From NCBI GenBank assembly GCA_964430375.1, contig CAYSEZ010000028.1, positions 1-10,930 of the forward strand: a stretch of 10,930 nt of DNA, given 5' to 3'. The position numbers were made by a program, and so were the translations under genes. Shown here piece after piece: positions 1-7,329 of this stretch; position 1 is the stretch's first letter, and every line of letters begins with the position of its first letter. The notes under the pieces were generated by a model. The model was not told where the DNA came from. It made no database searches and saw only the letters and a program-made list of their open reading frames with translations. This DNA is from HGM10836 sp964430375 (GTDB lineage: Bacteria > Bacillota_I > Bacilli_A > RF39 > UBA660).

Positions 1-2
1 AC

Positions 3-49
3 AAAATTAAAAAGAATCTAACTATAATTTAAAAAATTAAGATTCTTTT
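3..49 (-). terminator. Intrinsic terminator after the 3D-domain protein gene
   Basis: The two arms, 10-19 and 40-49, are perfectly complementary over 10 bp (AAAAGAATCT with AGATTCTTTT), with a 20-nt A/T-rich loop. On the minus strand the 3' arm runs into a T-rich tail, TTTTTAATTTT. It lies about 20 nt beyond the stop codon of the gene at 69-701. Because one arm begins with an A run and the other ends with a T run, it could also stop transcription arriving from the left. The long loop makes it less than ideal, but position and stem length fit a real terminator. Confidence 0.7.
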
Positions 50-68
50 CCAATTACTTTATGTAAAT

Positions 69-701
69 TTAATAACCATACCTAACTATATCAAACTTAA
101 CATTATTTACAGTCCTAGATGGCGCCTTTGCTTTTTCACTAGTCTTAAGTAAATCAATAACACCATCACCAACTCCTCTATCAAGTACAATCGCATACAT
201 TCCATTTGGATCATAAGCATCTACATTAATACGAATAATAGTTCCACATGGAAGAGTTTTTGAAGCAGCAACTATCCTAACAGTACCATATTCCTTATCC
301 TCATAATAAATATTACCATTTCTAGCATCCTGCCCATTACAACCAAGATGTCCACCACAACCAGCACAATCAGGCCCATAATGAGTTAACTTACCATAAA
401 AACTAGTTGGATAATACTTACTGTTTGTAGCAGCTAAACTCATACTACTATATAAAACCGGAGATAAAACTTTCTCATTAAGTTCTTCATAACTACTTAA
501 TAACTCATCATCATCTAATGCTTTTTCCAAATTACTATTATATACTAAAACACTTTCACTATCACTACTTAATACTATAAAAGATGAAATACCAAGCATA
601 ACAAAAATAACACCAAAAACGTATAAAAACACAGAAAAAAACCTATTAAATTTACTAAAATTAAACTTACTTTTTACTTTTTTTAACTTAAGTTTTCGCA
701 T
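69..701 (-). CDS. Membrane-anchored 3D-domain cell-wall protein (YabE/YocH-like C-terminus)
   Basis: This 210-aa protein has a very basic N-terminus (about ten Lys/Arg in the first 20 residues) followed by one hydrophobic segment at about 21-45, so it is probably anchored with the rest outside the cell. A low-complexity acidic linker runs to about 95. The C-terminal ~110 residues resemble the 3D domain (double-psi beta-barrel, related to MltA-type lytic transglycosylases): RIVAASKTLPCGT corresponds to the family's IAVD...PLGT segment, and LDRG (D174) plus IDLL (D183) supply two of the three family aspartates. The first is replaced by Ser in AAS. Four cysteines (C112, C115, C121, C151) are unusual for a secreted protein of a low-GC Gram-positive. 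The start is supported by GAGGTG 8 nt upstream. In B. subtilis, yabE also follows tatD (yabD), so the position fits. Activity on peptidoglycan is inferred from the family. No G5 or DUF348 repeats are present, so it is not a full YabE. Confidence 0.75.
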   Translation of the reverse strand: MRKLKLKKVKSKFNFSKFNRFFSVFLYVFGVIFVMLGISSFIVLSSDSESVLVYNSNLEKALDDDELLSSYEELNEKVLSPVLYSSMSLAATNSKYYPTSFYGKLTHYGPDCAGCGGHLGCNGQDARNGNIYYEDKEYGTVRIVAASKTLPCGTIIRINVDAYDPNGMYAIVLDRGVGDGVIDLLKTSEKAKAPSRTVNNVKFDIVRYGY

Positions 702-737
702 TAATTAAACACCTCGTCTATAATAAGCTTACCAAAA

Positions 738-1490
738 TTATAGCTTTATGTCAAATATCCTCATCACATTATCAGTTGTAACACTTTCTACTTCATTAAT
801 AGAAATACCTTTTAACTCACTTAAATAATTAGCAATAAGTCTTACATTACAAGGCTCATTTACCTTTCCTCTTATCGGAGATAAATATGGACTATCTGTC
901 TCAAATACTATTGAAGACAAAGGAATATTACAAACCACATCTTTTAAATTACTATTATGAAACATAAGAACTCCCCCTATCCCTAAACAAAAACCAAGTT
1001 CTATAAACTTATTAGCCATCTCTAAACTACCAGAAAAACAATGAATTACACCCTTTACCTTATACTTTTTAAGAATTTCATAAGTATCATTCATCGCATC
1101 CCTAGTATGTATAACAACAGGAATACCTAACCTCTCTGCTAACTTAAGTTGTTTTTCAAATAAAACTATCTGTTTATCTCTATCATCCTTACCATAATGA
1201 TAATCAAGTCCTATCTCTCCAATAGCAATAACTTTATCATTACTTATAATATCATTTTCTAGACTTTCTAAATCATCATCACTTATTTCATTACAAAACT
1301 CTGGATGAAACCCCAAAGTAGAATACACATTAGAATACTTTGAAGATAAAATAACATTCTCATAATTACTTTCCTTATCACACCCTCCAAGTATTAAATA
1401 ATTAACTCCTACTTTTATAGCACTATTAATAACCTTATCTATATCATCAAAATCACTTTTTAATAAATGTAAATGCGTATCAACTAACAT
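738..1490 (-). CDS. tatD: TatD-family metal-dependent DNase/hydrolase
   Basis: A 250-aa TIM-barrel metallohydrolase, close to the usual 255-260 residues. The metal ligands are all visible: H6 and H8 in DTHLHL, E92 in AIGEIGLDYH, H128 in VIHTRDA, H150 in VIHCFSG, and D199 in ETDSPYLSP. Family members are two-metal 3'-5' exonucleases or AP endonucleases of the cytoplasm, with proposed roles in DNA quality control; substrate choice cannot be read from sequence. The ATG has a strong GGAGGG Shine-Dalgarno at 1497-1502. It lies 36 nt upstream of the 3D-domain gene and probably shares a transcript with it. The metG-tatD-yabE order matches B. subtilis metS-yabD-yabE, with a small gene inserted here between metG and tatD. 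Confidence 0.93.
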   Translation of the reverse strand: MLVDTHLHLLKSDFDDIDKVINSAIKVGVNYLILGGCDKESNYENVILSSKYSNVYSTLGFHPEFCNEISDDDLESLENDIISNDKVIAIGEIGLDYHYGKDDRDKQIVLFEKQLKLAERLGIPVVIHTRDAMNDTYEILKKYKVKGVIHCFSGSLEMANKFIELGFCLGIGGVLMFHNSNLKDVVCNIPLSSIVFETDSPYLSPIRGKVNEPCNVRLIANYLSELKGISINEVESVTTDNVMRIFDIKL

Positions 1491-1509
1491 ATTTATCCCT
1501 CCATAACTA

Positions 1510-1538
1510 ATTATACATCAAAATAAAAAGATACACAA
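1510..1538 (-). promoter_or_regulatory. Candidate promoter for tatD
   Basis: A perfect TATAAT (plus-strand 1510-1515) lies 17 nt from TTGTGT (1533-1538), which matches only the TTG half of the -35 consensus. It sits between a terminator-like hairpin and tatD, where a new promoter would be expected. The predicted transcript start, near 1503, would leave a leader of only about 12 nt beginning at the Shine-Dalgarno sequence, which weakens the call. Confidence 0.35.
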
Positions 1539-1548
1539 AGTATCATTT
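1521..1548 (-). terminator. Weak intrinsic terminator overlapping the stop of the small membrane gene
   Basis: The minus strand has GATAC, a 5-nt loop and GTATC, with three further A-T pairs beyond one mismatch, then TTTTTATTTT. The hairpin starts inside the TGA stop codon of the 49-aa gene. The core stem is only 5 bp with two G-C pairs, so termination would be partial at best. It also overlaps the candidate -35 of tatD. Confidence 0.4.
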
Positions 1549-1692
1549 ACTAAACTTATAACTTACAAAATATGCAAGTAATATAATTAAATAAACTATA
1601 TCAACTACACTAGGGCCTGATATAATTAATTCAATCATTAATACTACAAAAATAATACACAGAACTTCTTTTATTCTAATTTTAGAAAACAT
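1543..1692 (-). CDS. Small two-helix membrane protein of unknown function (49 aa)
   Basis: I do not recognise this gene. It encodes 49 residues starting MFSKIRIKEV and ending SYKFSK. There are two hydrophobic stretches, about residues 9-25 and 28-46, joined by a short SGPS turn, with basic residues at both ends; this suggests a helical hairpin with both termini in the cytoplasm. The start is well supported: AAAGGAG (1700-1706) lies 7 nt before the ATG, the same motif and spacing as spoVT. It is flanked by the metG terminator upstream and a weaker hairpin at its own stop codon, so it is probably transcribed alone. It does not look like BofA, a toxin with a recognisable antitoxin, or a leader peptide. 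That it is coding is inferred from the ribosome binding site, the amphipathic ends and the uninterrupted hydrophobic pattern; chance is possible in DNA this AT-rich. Confidence 0.62.
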   Translation of the reverse strand: MFSKIRIKEVLCIIFVVLMIELIISGPSVVDIVYLIILLAYFVSYKFSK

Positions 1693-1729
1693 ATAAATTC
1701 TCCTTTTTATTTTTTAGTACCACAAATTA

Positions 1730-1735
1730 ATTATA
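1730..1735 (-). promoter_or_regulatory. Candidate -10 element for the small membrane gene
   Basis: TATAAT lies 37 nt upstream of the ATG of the 49-aa gene, just downstream of the metG terminator. No acceptable -35 hexamer is present at 16-18 nt; that region is a run of T and A that could act only as an UP-like element. Called mainly because a promoter is needed between the terminator and the gene. Confidence 0.25.
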
Positions 1736-1758
1736 AACTATTAATAAAAAAAATAAAT

Positions 1759-1791
1759 AAAAAAAAGACATAAACATATAAATTTACATCT
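1759..1791 (-). terminator. Intrinsic terminator after metG
   Basis: On the minus strand AGATGTAAA (1783-1791) pairs with TTTATGTCT (1766-1774) over 9 bp, including two G-U wobbles, around an 8-nt loop. A run of eight T (1759-1766) follows, then more T-rich sequence. It lies 9 nt past the metG stop codon. The stem is A-U rich, but the uninterrupted U tract makes termination likely. Confidence 0.6.
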
Positions 1792-1800
1792 AATTTTACA

Positions 1801-3318
1801 CTATTTTTCAATTCTTTTAAATAAAACCTCTGGAGTACCTACCTCATAAGATACTTCTTTATAAATGTTATCAAAAGAATTATCACTAATATTTAATTGT
1901 TCTAATATCTTTGATGATATCTCCGGTATAAAAGGTTGTAAAAGTATTGCACTTACTCTAATTGAATCAAGTAAATTATATAACACAGTTTCTAACCTAT
2001 CATAATTATCCATATCTTTAGCAAGAACCCAAGGAGTAGTATCATCTATATACTTATTAGACTTTCTAAGTAAAGAAAATATCTCTTCTATTGCAAGATT
2101 AACTTCTAAATTATCCATTTTTAAATCAAATTTATTTAAAAGTTCCTCTTTTGTCTTAACTAAATCATTATCAATATCTAAAACTATCTTTTTATTTTCT
2201 ACTTTACCATTAAAATACTTATTAGCCATAGTAATAGAACGATTAACTAAATTACCAAGAACATTAGCTAAATCAGAATTAATTCTATTAACAAGAGCCT
2301 CCTCTGAAAAATTTCCATCACTACCAAAAGGTACTTCTCTTAAAGCAAAATATCTTACTGCATCTACTCCATATAAAGAAATATATTCTCTAGGATCTTT
2401 ATAATTACCTAAACTTTTACTTATCTTACCACCATCTACAATAAGCCATCCGTGTCCAAATACTCTAGATGGAAGTTCTAACCCTAAAGCCATTAACATA
2501 ATAGGCCAAACAATAGTATGAAAACGAACTATTTCTTTTCCAACAATATGTAAATCACAAGGCCAATATTTCTTAAACAAACTATCATCTGAAGTTAAAT
2601 ATCCAAGTGAAGTTATATAATTACTAAGAGCATCTACCCATACATAAATAACATGTTTTTCATCGAAAGTTACAGGAATTCCCCATTTAAAAGAAGTCCT
2701 AGAAACACATAAATCCTGTAGACCGGGCTTAATAAAATTATTAATCATCTCATTTTTACGAGTAACAGGCTCTATAAAATGAGGATGAGATTCTAAATAC
2801 TCTACCAACCTATCTTGATATTTAGATAACTTAAAAAAATATGCCTCTTCACTTACTTTATGTACATCCCTATGACAATCAGGACACTTACCATCTTCAT
2901 CAAGTTGAGACTCTGTCCAAAAAGATTCACAAGGAGTACAATATAAACCCTCATAAGTTCCCTTATAAATATCACCTTGATTATATAACTTTTCAAAAAT
3001 CTTTTGAACTATTTCCACGTGATAACTATCAGTAGTTCTAATAAACTTATCATAAGTAATACCAAGACTTTTCCATAAATCCTTTGCATTATCTACAATC
3101 TTATCAACATACTCTTTAGGACTAACTCCAGCATTTTCTGCTTTCTTTTCAATTTTCTGACCGTGCTCATCAGTACCAGTTTGAAAAAAAACATCATATC
3201 CTTTTAATCTCTTATATCTAGCAATAGAATCTGCAATTATTGTAGTATAACAATGCCCAATATGAAAATAATCAGATGGATAATATATCGGAGTAGTAAT
3301 ATAAAACTTTTCTTTCAT
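1801..3318 (-). CDS. metG: Methionyl-tRNA synthetase, short form
   Basis: A class I aminoacyl-tRNA synthetase of 505 aa that charges tRNA-Met in the cytoplasm. The HIGH signature is at 19-22 and KISKS (the KMSKS loop) at 298-302. A single zinc knuckle, CTPC at 127-130 and CPDC at 145-148, sits in the connective-peptide insertion. The anticodon-binding helical region covers about 335-505. The protein ends there: the C-terminal EMAP/Trbp111 tRNA-binding domain found in the ~660-residue B. subtilis enzyme is absent, as in Mycoplasma-size forms. I start at the ATG (3316-3318) because AAGGGTGA lies 5 nt upstream of it; an in-frame TTG one codon earlier would sit too close. It has its own promoter inside the spoVT end and a terminator behind it. 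Confidence 0.96.
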   Translation of the reverse strand: MKEKFYITTPIYYPSDYFHIGHCYTTIIADSIARYKRLKGYDVFFQTGTDEHGQKIEKKAENAGVSPKEYVDKIVDNAKDLWKSLGITYDKFIRTTDSYHVEIVQKIFEKLYNQGDIYKGTYEGLYCTPCESFWTESQLDEDGKCPDCHRDVHKVSEEAYFFKLSKYQDRLVEYLESHPHFIEPVTRKNEMINNFIKPGLQDLCVSRTSFKWGIPVTFDEKHVIYVWVDALSNYITSLGYLTSDDSLFKKYWPCDLHIVGKEIVRFHTIVWPIMLMALGLELPSRVFGHGWLIVDGGKISKSLGNYKDPREYISLYGVDAVRYFALREVPFGSDGNFSEEALVNRINSDLANVLGNLVNRSITMANKYFNGKVENKKIVLDIDNDLVKTKEELLNKFDLKMDNLEVNLAIEEIFSLLRKSNKYIDDTTPWVLAKDMDNYDRLETVLYNLLDSIRVSAILLQPFIPEISSKILEQLNISDNSFDNIYKEVSYEVGTPEVLFKRIEK

Positions 3319-3347
3319 CAAATCACCCTTTCACAAATAAAGAAATA

Positions 3348-3371
3348 TTTTTAATAAAACACTATTAAAAA
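3348..3371 (-). repeat. 9-bp inverted repeat in the metG leader
   Basis: TTTTTAATA (3363-3371) and TATTAAAAA (3348-3356) form a perfect 9-bp all-A/T stem with a 6-nt loop, in the roughly 65-nt untranslated leader of metG. It could be a weak terminator for spoVT read-through or a structure in the metG mRNA. It is not a T-box: the leader is far too short and has no specifier or antiterminator motif. Confidence 0.45.
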
Positions 3372-3389
3372 CACCTTAAATATGTAAAA

Positions 3390-3418
3390 AGTATAACACA
3401 ATAAAAACTATTCTTCAA
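3390..3418 (-). promoter_or_regulatory. Sigma-A-type promoter of metG
   Basis: TTGAAG (3413-3418, 4 of 6 consensus) and TATACT (3390-3395, 5 of 6) are separated by exactly 17 nt. The -35 element lies in the last codons of spoVT, so metG transcription starts just past the spoVT stop, near 3383. This is the best-matching promoter in the window. Confidence 0.6.
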
Positions 3419-3938
3419 TATATTTTCCTAAAAATTTAGCAGCAATACTAGCGGTCTTAACAGCAAAATCATCCACTCTTTTATCCTTAGACAAAATTAT
3501 AACAGCACCAACCACATCACCTCTAGTAACTATTGGAGCAATCACATAACTAACTACTTCAGTTTTATTAGAAATCAAATTAATCTCCTCAAAATCATAA
3601 CAAGTCAAAACTTCTCTATTTTGAATAATCTCATCTAATGTTGAAGAAATAAATCCATTTAAATAACTTCTCTTTAAATTACCAGCAACCGCAACAAACT
3701 TATCTCTGTCTACAATCATAATATTGCCGTTAATTGAAGGATAGACAGAATCAACATATGCTCTATAAAAACTATCTAAATTAGAAAAAGGCGAATACTT
3801 CTTTAAAACAATATTTTCACTATCTAAAAAAAATTCAACGCTTTCTCCATCGCGAAGACGTAAAGATTTTCTTATCTCTTTAGGAATTACAACTCTACCT
3901 AAATCATCAATTCTTCTAATAACACCAGTACTTTTCAT
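3408..3938 (-). CDS. spoVT: Stage V sporulation protein T, AbrB-type transition-state regulator
   Basis: At 176 aa it is nearly the length of B. subtilis SpoVT (178). Residues 1-50 are an AbrB/SpoVT swapped-hairpin DNA-binding domain with the characteristic TGVIRRIDDLGRVVIPKEIR opening, shared almost residue for residue with SpoVT. Residues ~54-176 form the GAF-like regulatory domain, including IAPIVTRGDVVGAVIILSKD. This second domain separates it from the ~95-aa AbrB and Abh. In B. subtilis SpoVT acts in the forespore, modulating the sigma-G regulon and spore germination. The start has AAAGGAG 7 nt upstream (3946-3952). The mfd-spoVT order is as in Bacillus. It is separated from mfd by a terminator and a 169-nt leader holding an inverted repeat, so it is probably transcribed on its own; a sigma-G promoter could not be recognised. 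Confidence 0.93.
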   Translation of the reverse strand: MKSTGVIRRIDDLGRVVIPKEIRKSLRLRDGESVEFFLDSENIVLKKYSPFSNLDSFYRAYVDSVYPSINGNIMIVDRDKFVAVAGNLKRSYLNGFISSTLDEIIQNREVLTCYDFEEINLISNKTEVVSYVIAPIVTRGDVVGAVIILSKDKRVDDFAVKTASIAAKFLGKYIEE

Positions 3939-3998
3939 ATCATTTCTCCTTTGCTATAATTATTTTCCCTTTTATTATTCTTTTTATACCTTTTTAGT

Positions 3999-4022
3999 AT
4001 AGATACTTACATATCTATTATA
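3999..4022 (-). promoter_or_regulatory. spoVT promoter region with operator-like inverted repeat
   Basis: ATAGATA (4012-4018) and TATCTAT (3999-4005) form a perfect 7-bp inverted repeat around 6 nt, about 60 nt upstream of spoVT. A TATAAT hexamer (4017-4022) overlaps its upstream arm and a TATACT (3996-4001) overlaps its downstream arm, so bound protein would cover the likely -10. No convincing -35 was found for either hexamer. Autoregulation by SpoVT or AbrB is a reasonable guess only. Confidence 0.4.
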
Positions 4023-4096
4023 ATATTTTTATACACCATTTTTTACTGGTAAATTTTTCCAATAAAAAAACAATTGGTTAATAAATAAGCACAGAA

Positions 4097-4118
4097 AAAA
4101 GATGCATCTACATCTTTT
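4097..4118 (-). terminator. Intrinsic terminator at the end of mfd
   Basis: AAAAGATG (4111-4118) and CATCTTTT (4097-4104) form a perfect 8-bp stem around a 6-nt loop that contains the mfd TAG stop codon. The 3' arm continues into a T run (six T, 4095-4100). It marks the end of the ybaB-to-mfd operon. Only two stem pairs are G-C, so strength is uncertain. Confidence 0.55.
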
Positions 4119-7100
4119 CTAATAATCTATTAAAATAAATTAAATAATGCTCTTTTAGCTTACTTTTAGGTAACCTTATACTTAATTTATCATCTTTATA
4201 AGAAAACTCAAAATAACTACAAATACTAATCGAAGTACAAAACAAATCTTCATATGAAATAGATAATGATTTTTCTTTTGTAAAAATTACCTCTACATAT
4301 ATATTATTATCTAAAATTTTAAGAACACCTTGTTTTTTTGCAAATTTTTCAAATAATTCTTGATTTAAATATATAAACATATCCTCATCAATAACTCCAA
4401 ACCTATCTTCAAGTGTCTTTTTAACCTCATCTAACTTAGCAAAAGAATCAACAGTATTTATTAACTTATGTATCTCAATCTTAAGTTCATCTTCCTTAAC
4501 ATAAGAATCTTTTATATGATTATTAATATTAATATCTATATTATTAGTAAATACCTCATCAAGAGAATTATCTTCTATTCCCTTTAACTTATTAATTTCT
4601 ACCTCAAGCATCTTCATATATAAATCAATTCCAACAGAATCGATAAAACCAGCCTGCTCACTACCTAAAATATCTCCAGAACCTCTAATAGATAAATCAC
4701 GGGCAGCAATTGAAAAACCACTTCCAAGTTCAGTAAACTCACGTATTACTTTTAATCTCTTTACCGAATTTTCAGATAAAACCTTATTCTTTTCATACAT
4801 TAAATAAGCATAAGCAGTCCTCTCACTTCTTCCAACTCTACCCCTTATCTGATAAAGTTGTGCAAGTCCAAACCTATCTGCATCCAAAATAATTAAACTA
4901 TTAACATTAGGTATATCAACCCCAGTTTCAATAATAGTAGTACATACTAAAATATCATACTTTCCATTAACAAAATCTTCCATCCTATTTTCAAGTTCCT
5001 CTTTAGACATCTGTCCATGTGCAAAAACAACCGAAGCATCAGGAACAAGTCTACTAATTAACCTAGCCTTATCCTCAATATCAAAAACTCTATTATAAAG
5101 AATAAAAACTTGTCCATTACGAGATAACTCTTTATATATTACATTTCTAATTACAGAATTATCAAAAGGTACAACATACGTCTGAATAGGCTTCCTATTC
5201 TTCGGAGGAGTCTCAATTAAAGATAAACTCTTAATACCAAACATAGCCATCTGTAAAGTACGAGGAATAGGCGTCGCAGTTAAAGTTAAAACATCAATAT
5301 TAGACTTATACTCCTTAAGTTTTTCCTTATGACTTACACCAAAACGTTGCTCCTCATCTATAATCAAAAGTCCTAAATTACAAGGTTTAATATCACTACT
5401 AAGCAAACGATGTGTCCCAATAACAAAGTCAATTTTACCATCTTCTAACTTACTCAAAATATCCCTAGTTTCACGAACACTAGTAAACCTATTTAAAAGA
5501 CCAATATTAATAGGAAAATCCTTAAACCTCTCTAAAGCATTTTCATACTGTTGCTTAGATAAAAGCGTTGTAGGACATAAATACAAAACCTGTTTACCAT
5601 CATTTATTGCTTTAAATGCAGCACGAAATGCAACCTCTGTTTTACCATAACCTACATCTCCACAAAGTATCCTATCCATCGGAGCATCACTTTCCATATC
5701 AGCCTTAATTTCAGAAGTAGCCCTAAGTTGATCAGCAGTTTCCTCATACATAAACTTACTTTCAAACAAAATTTGATTTTCATCATCCTTACTAAATGCA
5801 AACCCATTCTTTAACTTTCTTTCAGCCTGAACACGAAGTAACCTAGAAGCCTCATACTTAATTTTTTCTCTAACCCTAGCCTTTGTTTTTTCCCAAGAAG
5901 AAGAATTTAAAGCATTTATCTTCGGTACATAACCGTCCTTTCCAGAATATTTAGAAACCAAATCAATCTTAGACACAGGAATATAAAGTTTATCCCCCTT
6001 ATCATATAAAATCTCTAAATAATCACCAAGAACTCCGCCCTTACTCAAAGTCTTAAGACCATTATAAATACCAATTCCATAAGTAATATGAACAACATAA
6101 TCTCCAACTTCAAGTTTATTTAAATCCCTAATACGTGTAGAATACTTAAAACTAGACTGTTTCCCTTTAACTTTAACCTTCCTATTAAATAACTCATATT
6201 CAGATAAAATAACATAATTAGAAATAGTAAAACCACTAGAAATATTCTTATTTATAATATTTATTTTTCCATCAAATATTTCATTTTCATTAGTTAAAAC
6301 ATAAGGTAAATCTATCATAGAAACAAACTTATTAACACTTATTGTTGATAAACAAATAACAACAGTTTTATTAAGAGTAATACATTCTTTTAAATAGCTA
6401 TTAATTAAAGAAAAATCCTCGCCAAACTTACTTATCTCTTTAGAATTAAAATCCACATATGAAGTTACCTTAATCGAAGTTAAAACACTATCAAAATCTA
6501 AATAACACAAATAATCATCACATAAAATGTCATTTAAATCAAAAAAATTTCTTTCTACATCCCCATATTCCAAAAACTCATTAACCATACCCATATATGA
6601 AGTATTAATCTGTTCATAATCCTTAAAAACTACAATAGGGTTATCAAGATAAGACAAAATACTACAATAAGAAGAAGAAACTTCCTCATTAAAAGGTAAA
6701 ATATCTTTTTCCAAAACATTACCAAGTGACCTTTGACTAGTTGCATCAAAATACCTAATCGAAGATATTTCATCACCAAAAAACTCAATTCTAATAGGAT
6801 TTTCATCATTAATAACAAAAACATCAACAATAAAACCACGTACAGCCATCTCACCAGTCCTAGTAACAATAGCCTCACGCTCATAACCTAAATCAGAAAG
6901 TTTAGAAATAAATTCATCATACGATAAACTTTCCCCAACCTTTAACTTAATTTTCCTATCTTCATAATCACCCCTAGAAGGTAAATACTTCAAATATCCA
7001 GTAGTATCAGTAATAACAACCTGCTTATTATCATTAACCAAACTATTTAAAACATCAAGCCTTTCACTAAGAAGTTCATTACTCTTAACCATTTTCTTAA

Positions 7101-7320
7101 AAAATAACTCATCTTCTTGAAATAACAAAGTAGGAACATAATTACTTACTTTAGAATAAAGTTTATTTGCATCATATAAAGTCGGAGTAACAATTAAAAT
7201 ACCTCGATTATAAGTTTCATATAACTTTTTTAAATAAAATGCAAAAAGCTCATCAGTCATATTAAGTAAACCCATGCCCTTTTCATACTTAAAATCTAAA
7301 ATCTTATCAAAAAAATTCAT
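4108..7320 (-). CDS. mfd: Transcription-repair coupling factor
   Basis: A 1070-aa DNA translocase that removes stalled RNA polymerase and recruits UvrA. The N-terminal UvrB-like module covers about 1-330, including the GEMAVRGFIVDVF and IEFFGDE segments at 156-183. The CarD-like RNA polymerase interaction domain lies at about 395-465 (VGDYVVHITYGIGIYNG). The superfamily 2 motor follows: GDVGYGKT Walker A at 554-561, DEEQ at 655-658, TATPIPRT at 681-688, and motif VI QIRGRVGRSER at 824-834. The C-terminal autoinhibitory TRCF domain spans about 940-1050. It is about 100 residues shorter than B. subtilis Mfd (1177), mostly ahead of the RNA polymerase interaction domain, but no core motif is missing. 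It starts 9 nt after pth with AGGGTGG close upstream, and ends in a hairpin terminator. B. subtilis also has pth, fin, mfd, spoVT in order; fin is missing here. Confidence 0.97.
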   Translation of the reverse strand: MNFFDKILDFKYEKGMGLLNMTDELFAFYLKKLYETYNRGILIVTPTLYDANKLYSKVSNYVPTLLFQEDELFFKKMVKSNELLSERLDVLNSLVNDNKQVVITDTTGYLKYLPSRGDYEDRKIKLKVGESLSYDEFISKLSDLGYEREAIVTRTGEMAVRGFIVDVFVINDENPIRIEFFGDEISSIRYFDATSQRSLGNVLEKDILPFNEEVSSSYCSILSYLDNPIVVFKDYEQINTSYMGMVNEFLEYGDVERNFFDLNDILCDDYLCYLDFDSVLTSIKVTSYVDFNSKEISKFGEDFSLINSYLKECITLNKTVVICLSTISVNKFVSMIDLPYVLTNENEIFDGKINIINKNISSGFTISNYVILSEYELFNRKVKVKGKQSSFKYSTRIRDLNKLEVGDYVVHITYGIGIYNGLKTLSKGGVLGDYLEILYDKGDKLYIPVSKIDLVSKYSGKDGYVPKINALNSSSWEKTKARVREKIKYEASRLLRVQAERKLKNGFAFSKDDENQILFESKFMYEETADQLRATSEIKADMESDAPMDRILCGDVGYGKTEVAFRAAFKAINDGKQVLYLCPTTLLSKQQYENALERFKDFPINIGLLNRFTSVRETRDILSKLEDGKIDFVIGTHRLLSSDIKPCNLGLLIIDEEQRFGVSHKEKLKEYKSNIDVLTLTATPIPRTLQMAMFGIKSLSLIETPPKNRKPIQTYVVPFDNSVIRNVIYKELSRNGQVFILYNRVFDIEDKARLISRLVPDASVVFAHGQMSKEELENRMEDFVNGKYDILVCTTIIETGVDIPNVNSLIILDADRFGLAQLYQIRGRVGRSERTAYAYLMYEKNKVLSENSVKRLKVIREFTELGSGFSIAARDLSIRGSGDILGSEQAGFIDSVGIDLYMKMLEVEINKLKGIEDNSLDEVFTNNIDININNHIKDSYVKEDELKIEIHKLINTVDSFAKLDEVKKTLEDRFGVIDEDMFIYLNQELFEKFAKKQGVLKILDNNIYVEVIFTKEKSLSISYEDLFCTSISICSYFEFSYKDDKLSIRLPKSKLKEHYLIYFNRLLEKM

Positions 7321-7329
7321 AATACCACC

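Noticed and set aside
726..754. Perfect TTGACA (749-754) near the end of tatD as a promoter for the 3D-domain gene
   Set aside because: At 17 nt the -10 would be TAAGCT (3 of 6). TATAAT is only 5 nt away and TATTAT 23 nt away, so no acceptable pairing exists.
2841..3035. Plus-strand open frame of 64 codons inside metG
   Set aside because: Antisense to the intact zinc-knuckle region of metG, no ribosome binding site, no recognisable protein features; a shadow frame.
4035..4077. Two short inverted repeats upstream of spoVT (ACCA/TGGT, and CCAAT/ATTGG with a 9-nt loop)
   Set aside because: Stems of only 4-5 bp in AT-rich DNA, with no T run in the right place; expected by chance.
6630..6884. 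Second minus-strand frame of 84 codons within mfd
   Set aside because: An out-of-frame shadow: Leu-rich translation of mfd codons, with no start signal.
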